Positions 58,193 through 64,000 of a stretch of 64,000 nt of DNA are shown one piece after another; within the stretch, counting starts at the first letter, position 1; every line of letters starts with the position of its first letter. The stretch lies in the NCBI GenBank assembly GCA_015657635.1, contig JACDQM010000095.1, positions 1-64,000 on the forward strand, given 5' to 3'. The notes below the pieces were generated by a model. It was not told where the DNA came from, searched no databases, and saw nothing but the letters and a program-made list of their open reading frames with translations. This DNA comes from Roseateles sp. GTDB taxonomy: Bacteria > Pseudomonadota > Gammaproteobacteria > Burkholderiales > Burkholderiaceae_C. Made by a program: the position numbers and the translations under genes.

Positions 58193-59244
58193 CAACGCAG
58201 ATCGCTCCAGCGGCGCGTGGTCGAGGTCTCGTAGACACCGTTGCCGTCGGCATCCAGCTCCAGCAGGGCCATGCCGCCAGCCTGTGCGGTGATGCGCAGC
58301 TGGCTGGACGCCGCGCCCTTGATCAGCAGCTGGCCGCTCGACGGATCGACAGCGCTCCAGTTGCGAACCAGCGGCGCCAGAGTTTCAACGCTGATCTGCT
58401 TGGACTCGATCATCGAGCCGCTGAGTGCGCCCCTGATGCTGACGCTGACGTTGTAGAGCGTGCCGCCGGGCGCCTTGCCCAGCGTCAGCTGGAAGCCGAC
58501 CAGCGAGTTGGAGTAGCTCACGCCACCCAGCGTGCCGGCTACCGTAAAGCTGGGCACGGTGATGGTGACTGCAGAGCTGTAGGGACCGGTGACCCGCGTC
58601 TCCATGCGCATTTCGCCATTGCCGATGGCGGTGTCCTGGCCCGTGACGACGGTGAGCTTGTCCATGCGCAGCGTCAGCGCGGCGCTGTAGTTGCTGGAGC
58701 CGAACACTCCGGTGAGGCTGGTCAGCGCCATCTCGATGCCGCCATTCATGGTGGAACCGCTCTCGATGCAGTTGACCGCACGGATGGCAATCGCATCGCC
58801 GGCGTCAAAGCTGCTGTTGTTGTTCTTGTCGTCGACGCTGATGTCCATGCGTCCGCCGCCCGAGCAGGCTTCGGTCACGGTAGTCACCGCGCCAGCGACA
58901 ACGGGCGAACCGACGCCCTTGGCGAACCAGCCCGGCAGGCGATCCAGCTGCGCCAGCGCAAAGCGCGCCGGCGCCTTGCCGTCGCTGGCCTGCGCACCAG
59001 TCAGCAACTCGGCGCTGTCCATGAAATACAGCGAAGACGACACCGCCGTCTGTGCCACCGCCACATAGTTGCTGCTGGTGATCGACAGCTTGCCCAGGTT
59101 GGGATCGGGGCCGGGCACCAGCGGGTCGCCCGCGCCGCCGCCACCGCCGCCGCAGGCAGTCAGTACGAGTGCCAGTGCCATGGACGCTGCCAGGGCCGAC
59201 TGCCGGCCCAGCTGATGATGATGGTGAGTCGTCTGCTTCTGCAT
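58192..59244 (-). CDS. Lipoprotein of unknown function
   Basis: 350 residues. A His-rich N-tip and signal peptide ending in LVLTACGGGGGG (lipobox, Cys about 31) predict a lipoprotein. The mature part is Ser/Thr/Gly-rich with beta-strand periodicity and one calcium-binding-like segment (DISVDDKNNNSSFDAGD). A final LELDADGNGVYETS resembles a calcium loop. The start ATG at 59244 has a GGAGG site. It is co-translated with the barrel-like protein, so the two may form an envelope complex. Confidence 0.6.
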   Translation of the reverse strand: MQKQTTHHHHQLGRQSALAASMALALVLTACGGGGGGAGDPLVPGPDPNLGKLSITSSNYVAVAQTAVSSSLYFMDSAELLTGAQASDGKAPARFALAQLDRLPGWFAKGVGSPVVAGAVTTVTEACSGGGRMDISVDDKNNNSSFDAGDAIAIRAVNCIESGSTMNGGIEMALTSLTGVFGSSNYSAALTLRMDKLTVVTGQDTAIGNGEMRMETRVTGPYSSAVTITVPSFTVAGTLGGVSYSNSLVGFQLTLGKAPGGTLYNVSVSIRGALSGSMIESKQISVETLAPLVRNWSAVDPSSGQLLIKGAASSQLRITAQAGGMALLELDADGNGVYETSTTRRWSDLR

Positions 59245-59358
59245 GGTGTTTTCCTCCCTGAAATCCACGCGCATAACCGGCTTTTTGCCCGTCTTGCGCC
59301 TGCTGGCGGGAAGTCTACGCGCAGCGATCCGGCTACCACGATCCCTCTTCAGGGTGTG

Positions 59359-59413
59359 GCGCCCGCGCCGACCGACTCAGAGCGTGTGGCTGCGATCGCC
59401 GCGCGCGAAGCCC
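59359..59413. repeat. 55-bp direct repeat, copy 1 (end of the GGDEF-EAL gene)
   Basis: This 55-base segment is identical to 62441-62495. It covers the last codons and stop of the GGDEF-EAL gene (GFARGDRSHTL then TGA on the minus strand) and about 18 bases beyond. The other copy covers the same end of the methyltransferase gene. Confidence 0.92.
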
Positions 59414-62235
59414 TGCCCGTCGGATGCCTGGCCATCGAGCATGCGCTCCAAGGCGTCCACCTCCATGGGCCGCCCAAACAGGTAGCCCTGGAAATGCTGG
59501 CAGCCCAGCAACAGCAGCTGGTCGCGCTGGGCTGGCTGCTCCACCCCTTCAGCCAGCACGTCCAGGCCCAGGCTGTCCCCGAGCACGATGATCATCTGGG
59601 CGATGGCTCTGTCATCGGGAGACGCGACGAGGTCTTCCACGAAGCTCCGGTCGATCTTCACTTCGGCCAGCGGCAGGCGCTTCAGATAGGCCAGCGAAGA
59701 GAAGCCCGTTCCGAAGTCGTCGAGTGAGAGGCGCACGCCGAGAGCCGCGATGCGGCGCATCTTGGCGGCGGCATCGTTGAGATCGTCCAACAGCACGCCT
59801 TCGGTGAGTTCCAGCGTCAGCCGCTGGGGCGCGATGGGGCTTGCAGCCAGCAGCGACTCAAGGCCCGGCAGGAACTCTGCCGAACGAAACTGGCGCGGGC
59901 TCACATTGACCGCAATACCCAGTTCACGGCGTTCGGGGCGCAGCGACCAGGCTGCGAGCTGCGCCACCGCCGTCTGCAGCACCCAAGCGCCCAGCGGTGC
60001 GATGAGCCCGGTTTCCTCAGCCAGGGCAATGAACTCCTGGGGGCCCACCAAGCCTCGATCGGGAAGCTGCAGACGCAGCAAGGCCTCCGCGCCGGTGATG
60101 CGACCCGAGGTGTCGACCTGAGGCTGGTAGTGCAGGCGCAGCCCATCGGCGCGCAAGGCCTCGCGGAGCTCGTTCTCTCGTTGCGCCCGCGCCAGGATCG
60201 CCTCCTGCATGGAAGGATCGAAGAAGCACACGGCATTGCGCCCGGCGGCTTTGGCTCGATACATCGCCAGATCAGCGCGGCGCAGCAGTTCCTCGGGCTG
60301 CTGGCGCTCGGCGCCGAACACCGCCACGCCGATGCTGGCGGTGCAGCTGTGCTGGTCAGCACCCAGCGCGTACGGCGCCCTGAGGATGTCCAGCAGCTTG
60401 TTGGCAGCAATGCCGGCGTGTGCGGCCGCCTCCGGTGCGCTGCTGCCAATGTCTTCCAGCAGCACCAGGAACTCGTCACCGCCGAGTCGGCCAACGGTAT
60501 CCCCCTTGCGCATCGCGGCGGTGAGGCGCTGCGCCACCTGCCGCAGGAGCAGATCGCCACGCTGGTGGCCAAAGGTGTCGTTGATCTTCTTGAAGCCGTC
60601 GAGATCGACAAACAGCATCGCCCCAAAGCGCTCGTGGCGCTCGGAGAACGCCAAGGCGTGGGCCAGCCGATCGATCAACAGCCGCCGGTTGGGCAGCGCG
60701 GTCAGGGTGTCGGTGAACGCAAGACTCTCGATCTCCAGCTCTGCCTGCTTGCGAGCGCTGATGTCCATGGCCACGCCGTGAATCTGGGGTGCCACGGCGC
60801 CAGCCTCGGCCCGCGCCGCACCTCGCGCCAGCAGCCAGCTGCGCCGGCCATCGGGCTGCGCGCATGCCAGCTCCAGCTCGAACGCATCGGAGCCCTCAGC
60901 AGCAGCACGCAAGGCCGCCTCGAAGCGATCCCAGCTGTCGGCACTGAAATGCGCGCGCTGGTCAGTCAGCGGGCGGGCGACGCCATCTGGCGGCAAGCCC
61001 AGCAGCGCGCAGACTTCGGGCGACCAGCTGATCATGGACGTCTGCAAATCCACCTGCCAGCTGCCGAGATGGGCAATGCGCTGAGCCTCCAGCAGGCGCC
61101 CGCTCTGGACCCGCAAGGCCTCGTTGGCGCGCGTGGCAGCCCGCTCGGCACCCTCGATGCGGCGGCGGCTGGCCTGCACCAGCATCACCGCGCGCGCCAT
61201 CAGCAGGGTCATCAGGCCACCGGCCACAAGGAGCCACAGCGACAGCTGCGGCTGAACATCGTCATAGAACCCTGCAGCCGGTTGCAGCTGGACGCGCCAC
61301 TGCTGGCCGGCAACAGCGAGCGTCGCGCTCAGCTGCTGCCGCTCCAGCGCTGTCAGCTGCGCAAGCGCCGGTGTCGCTGCAAAGGCAGGGGCGGAAAAGA
61401 ACGCTGCCGCGCCCACCGGGGCCGTCGGAAACACCTGCAGATCCAGCCGGGCCTCGCGGGCCTGCTCGGTGGAACGCTGGAACAAGGTGGGCAAGTCGAC
61501 CACGGCGGCCAGGTAACCGCGCGCCTGACGGTCAGGCCCAAACACCGTCGCCGAGATCGCAAGAGCCATGCTGCCGGAGTGCACCTTGCCCTCTTTCATG
61601 AACTCGAACGGGCTTGAAGCCGTCGGGACGCCCGTCGCGGCAGACTGCAGCTTGGAGGCCATCCGCTCCGGGCTGAAGCTCATGTCGTAGCCGACGGTCT
61701 GGTACTGCTCGGGCCAGGCATAGCGGACCACCACATAGGGGTCGCGCCCTGCAACCGGACGCCAGCCCTTTCCGCTGCCGTCCGGTTCGATGACCTCGAA
61801 GTCGGGAAAGCCGCTGCGGCGCGCCTCAGCCTGGAAGGCATTGAGGTCCCTGGCCGCCACGATGGGCTGCCACTCGACGACGTTGATGCTCAGCTGCCCC
61901 TCCACCAGCATGCGCATCGCGTCGTTGAACTGCACGCGCGTGAACGCCGGCTGCACCTCCAGCATCAGCGCTGCGGTGCGCAGCGCCTCCAGGGTGCGGG
62001 TCAGCTCCTGCTCGAAGGCCTGGACCACGCGATCGGTGGCGGCCCGGCGGTACTCCTTCAAGCGCAACTGCTCGGCCTGCCGCAGGCTGCCTGCAGCCAA
62101 CAGCGTCAGCGCGACACCCAGCAGCAAGACGGTGAGCAAGCGCACGCGGTCGCTCCAGGACGCACGCTCGCCGGGCGCATCGGGACCCGCCATGCTCACT
62201 TGAGTCATTCCACTCACGTCGAGTCGCGTTGCCAT
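59377..62235 (-). CDS. CHASE-PAS-GGDEF-EAL membrane protein (c-di-GMP turnover)
   Basis: 952 residues. After a short N-terminus, helix 1 (about 30-50) leads into a CHASE periplasmic domain (about 55-270), then helix 2, PAS (about 360-465), GGDEF with intact GGDEF (about 583) and EAL (GAEALLRL about 715, DDFGTGFSSL). Both cyclase and phosphodiesterase signatures are present. The last 11 residues FARGDRSHTL plus stop match the end of the MidA-like methyltransferase, within a 55-bp repeat, so the native C-terminus has probably been replaced or extended. Start ATG 62235. Confidence 0.9.
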   Translation of the reverse strand: MATRLDVSGMTQVSMAGPDAPGERASWSDRVRLLTVLLLGVALTLLAAGSLRQAEQLRLKEYRRAATDRVVQAFEQELTRTLEALRTAALMLEVQPAFTRVQFNDAMRMLVEGQLSINVVEWQPIVAARDLNAFQAEARRSGFPDFEVIEPDGSGKGWRPVAGRDPYVVVRYAWPEQYQTVGYDMSFSPERMASKLQSAATGVPTASSPFEFMKEGKVHSGSMALAISATVFGPDRQARGYLAAVVDLPTLFQRSTEQAREARLDLQVFPTAPVGAAAFFSAPAFAATPALAQLTALERQQLSATLAVAGQQWRVQLQPAAGFYDDVQPQLSLWLLVAGGLMTLLMARAVMLVQASRRRIEGAERAATRANEALRVQSGRLLEAQRIAHLGSWQVDLQTSMISWSPEVCALLGLPPDGVARPLTDQRAHFSADSWDRFEAALRAAAEGSDAFELELACAQPDGRRSWLLARGAARAEAGAVAPQIHGVAMDISARKQAELEIESLAFTDTLTALPNRRLLIDRLAHALAFSERHERFGAMLFVDLDGFKKINDTFGHQRGDLLLRQVAQRLTAAMRKGDTVGRLGGDEFLVLLEDIGSSAPEAAAHAGIAANKLLDILRAPYALGADQHSCTASIGVAVFGAERQQPEELLRRADLAMYRAKAAGRNAVCFFDPSMQEAILARAQRENELREALRADGLRLHYQPQVDTSGRITGAEALLRLQLPDRGLVGPQEFIALAEETGLIAPLGAWVLQTAVAQLAAWSLRPERRELGIAVNVSPRQFRSAEFLPGLESLLAASPIAPQRLTLELTEGVLLDDLNDAAAKMRRIAALGVRLSLDDFGTGFSSLAYLKRLPLAEVKIDRSFVEDLVASPDDRAIAQMIIVLGDSLGLDVLAEGVEQPAQRDQLLLLGCQHFQGYLFGRPMEVDALERMLDGQASDGQGFARGDRSHTL

Positions 62236-62440
62236 GTCCAGAGAGCCTCCTGCAAGAAACGGGCTGTTGTCCCATCCTATCCGCGCAGAGGCCGGATCAG
62301 AAACAGGCGCCCCGGAACATCGATGGCATCGCAACCGGCCCGGGAAGCCGCACAGCTTTCAGGGCGGTTTCGTCAGCGGCCGGTGCGCGAGGCTGGCCGT
62401 CAGCGATATCGGCTGATGAACGCCACCACTCCACCGTTGT

Positions 62441-62495
62441 GCGCCCGCGCCGACCGACTCAGAGCGTGTGGCTGCGATCGCCGCGCGCGAAGCCC
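62441..62495. repeat. 55-bp direct repeat, copy 2 (end of the MidA-like gene)
   Basis: Identical to 59359-59413. Here the sequence is the natural end of the methyltransferase, whose family often ends in FARGDRSH-type tails. The repeats flank a segment of about 3.0 kb that carries the whole GGDEF-EAL gene. Confidence 0.92.
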
Positions 62496-63583
62496 AGCGC
62501 GTCGAATTCCTGGCCCTCGACCGCGAAGCCGATCACCTTGAACAGCTCGCCCATCTCGTGCTCCTGGATCAGCTTGTGCGCCATCGCGCGCGCCGGCAGC
62601 TCGGCCTCTTGCTCCATCAGCGCGGCCAGGCCGCAGTTCAGCAGAAAGTGCGCCTGACTGGTGTAGCCCAGCACGCTGAGGCCGGCGTCCTGCCCGGCCA
62701 GCGCAATGCCGGTGAAGTTGACATGCGCGGTGATGTCCTTCTGGCCCACCAGCTGCAGCGGGTCCGGGTCGGCCATGTGCTGGTGGTGGCACATCAGCGT
62801 GCCGCCGTGGCGCTGCGGGTGGTAGTACTCGGCCTCGGGGAAACCGTAGTCGATCAGGAAGATGGCGCCGCGCTGCAGTTGCGCGGCCAGCGTGCGCACA
62901 AAGCCTTCGGCCTGCGCATGCAGCTCGGTGACGGTGCCAGGCGGATAGTGCAGGCGCGCGTCAGCCACTTCCAGCGGCGGCTGCAGGGGGCTGGGCCGGT
63001 CGCTCCAGGCAAACGCATGGTCGTCATCGGCGCAGACCACGCCGCGCTCCTGCCACTGCTCGCCGTCGAAGAAGACCAACTGCACCGGCATTGCATCCAG
63101 CACCTCGTTGCCGATCACCACGCCGCTGAACTGATCGGGTAGCGCATCCAGCCATTCCACCCGGCCAGCCCAGGCGGTCAGCCGCTCGGCCTGGCGCGCG
63201 CGCAGCGTGCCGGACAGGTCGACGATGCGGTAGCGGCGGATGCGATCGCCCAGCGCCTGCAGCAGCTGCGCGGCCAGCGCGCCGGTGCCGGCACCGAACT
63301 CGATGATCTCGTCGGTGCCCGTGGCGTCCAGCGCCTGGCGAAGCTGTGCGGCCAGCGCCTGGCCGAACAGCGGCGACAGCTCGGGCGCGGTGACGAAGTC
63401 GGAGCCGCTTTGCGGCATCAGGCCGAATTTCTGGCGCTCGTTGGCGTAGTAGCCCAGGCCGGGGGCGTACAAGGCCAGGGCCATGAAGCGGTCGAAGGGC
63501 AGCCAGCCGCCGGCTGACTCGATCTCACGCCGGATCAGGGCCGGCAAGGGCTGCTCAGCCTGCTGGCCGTTGTGAATGCTCAT
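62459..63583 (-). CDS. MidA-like class I SAM-dependent methyltransferase
   Basis: 374 residues. The family signature is clear: PFDRFMALALYAPGLGYYAN near the start, FVTAPELSPLFGQALAAQL, EFGAGTGALAAQLL (motif I), VVIGNEVLDAMPV and FLIDYGF. Mitochondrial MidA/NDUFAF7 dimethylates an arginine of complex I subunit NDUFS2; the bacterial target is not known. The gene ends inside the 55-bp repeat. It is transcribed 16 bases after an EAL gene on the same strand. Confidence 0.9.
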   Translation of the reverse strand: MSIHNGQQAEQPLPALIRREIESAGGWLPFDRFMALALYAPGLGYYANERQKFGLMPQSGSDFVTAPELSPLFGQALAAQLRQALDATGTDEIIEFGAGTGALAAQLLQALGDRIRRYRIVDLSGTLRARQAERLTAWAGRVEWLDALPDQFSGVVIGNEVLDAMPVQLVFFDGEQWQERGVVCADDDHAFAWSDRPSPLQPPLEVADARLHYPPGTVTELHAQAEGFVRTLAAQLQRGAIFLIDYGFPEAEYYHPQRHGGTLMCHHQHMADPDPLQLVGQKDITAHVNFTGIALAGQDAGLSVLGYTSQAHFLLNCGLAALMEQEAELPARAMAHKLIQEHEMGELFKVIGFAVEGQEFDALGFARGDRSHTL

Positions 63584-63599
63584 GGATCGATTGTAGGAA

Positions 63600-64000
63600 T
63601 CAGGCGGGCTTGCGCAGCGTCAGCCAGGCCTCGAAGTCCTGCGCTGACAGCGGCGGCGAGATCAGCTCGCCCTGAAAGGCATCGCAGCCCCAAGACGCCA
63701 GCAGATCGCGCTGCTGCGGCGTGCGCACGCCTTCGGCGATGACGGCCAGGCGCAGGCCGCTGGCCATCTGCACGATGGCGCGGGTGATGGTCGCGGCAGC
63801 CGCATCGCCTGGCAGGCGCGCGACAAAGCCCTGGTCGATCTTGAGCTTGTCCAGCGGGAGCTGGGTCAGGTGGGCCAGCGAGGTGTGGCCGGTGCCGAAG
63901 TCGTCGACCGAGATCGACAGCCCCAGAGCGCGCAGACTGGCCAGCGTGGCCGGCGCAGCCTCCACATCGTCCATCAGCATGCGCTCGGTCAACTCCAGCT
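63600..64000 (-). CDS. EAL-domain protein, C-terminal part (5' end outside window)
   Basis: About 133 residues of an EAL c-di-GMP phosphodiesterase domain are visible. They begin inside LTERMLMDD, then SVDDFGTGHTSLAHLTQLPLDKLKIDQGFV, VIAEGVRTPQQRDLLASWGCDAFQGELISPPL. These are EAL motifs around loop 6 and the second Glu. The EAL signature itself and any sensor domain lie beyond the window. Probably in an operon with the MidA-like gene. Confidence 0.88.
   Translation of the reverse strand, partial: LELTERMLMDDVEAAPATLASLRALGLSISVDDFGTGHTSLAHLTQLPLDKLKIDQGFVARLPGDAAAATITRAIVQMASGLRLAVIAEGVRTPQQRDLLASWGCDAFQGELISPPLSAQDFEAWLTLRKPA

Noticed and set aside
59222-59244. Run of histidines at the start of the lipoprotein, possible His tag or metal site
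   Set aside because: It lies before the lipobox and is removed with the signal peptide, so it is unlikely to bind metal in the mature protein.

Overview
The window is about 64 kb of dense, high-GC bacterial chromosome. Gene content and protein style point to a betaproteobacterium of the order Burkholderiales, probably of the Roseateles/Pelomonas/Rubrivivax/Leptothrix type. The supporting signs are a textbook SAH riboswitch in front of ahcY followed by tlyA and metF, a dapF-DUF484-xerC operon, a DUF2917 gene divergent from a LysR regulator, PEP-CTERM sorting and many c-di-GMP proteins. The genus is inferred from these signs and was not tested. I see no rRNA, tRNA, CRISPR array, transposase or phage gene.

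Layout. 1-0.4 kb: end of a prolyl oligopeptidase. 0.8-6.1 kb: a compact operon of acetyl-CoA-synthetase-like enzyme, 2-oxoacid dehydrogenase E1 alpha, E1 beta, E2 and a dedicated acyl carrier protein, with no E3. 6.1-8.5 kb: alkane hydroxylase alkB and a divergent AraC-type regulator. 8.6-16.4 kb: secreted and membrane proteins of mostly unknown role, a PQQ-type sugar dehydrogenase, a large lipoprotein, truD and a periplasmic binding protein. 16.6-22.2 kb: glmS, an Lrp regulator, a subtilisin and rlmI. 22.3-26.5 kb: an outer-membrane-type protein and dapF-DUF484-xerC. 26.5-31.4 kb: a PAS histidine kinase, two lipid A acyltransferases and metK. 31.7-38.6 kb: a signalling block with two paralogous REC-GGDEF cyclases, CheY, a CheX-like protein, a hybrid histidine kinase and a coupled PhnD-like binding protein. 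39.4-42.8 kb: SAH riboswitch, ahcY, tlyA, metF. 42.9-54.8 kb: ompW, a PEP-CTERM protein behind a sigma-54 promoter, pepQ, two 5-formyl-THF cyclo-ligases, TfoX-like, LysR, a RIO kinase, slt, a reductase, a GST and cca. 54.9-57.1 kb: small genes all on the minus strand in visibly lower-GC DNA, with an integron-type attC site. 57.3-64 kb: a coupled barrel-like/lipoprotein pair, a CHASE-PAS-GGDEF-EAL protein, a MidA-like methyltransferase and the end of another EAL protein.

Themes. metK, ahcY, tlyA and metF cover the SAM/SAH/one-carbon cycle, and both metK and ahcY have structured leaders. Second-messenger signalling is heavy: three complete GGDEF proteins, one of them also EAL, plus a partial EAL protein.

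Two cross-cutting observations deserve attention. First, at least six single-base-type frameshifts interrupt otherwise intact genes, including the normally essential glmS and metK, which suggests uncorrected indels in the assembly. Second, three core genes (glmS, metK and the midA-like gene) have a copy of their own 3' end in the DNA just downstream. The copies range from a perfect 55-bp repeat to a protein-level relic, a pattern that looks like scars of insertion or recombination at gene ends.
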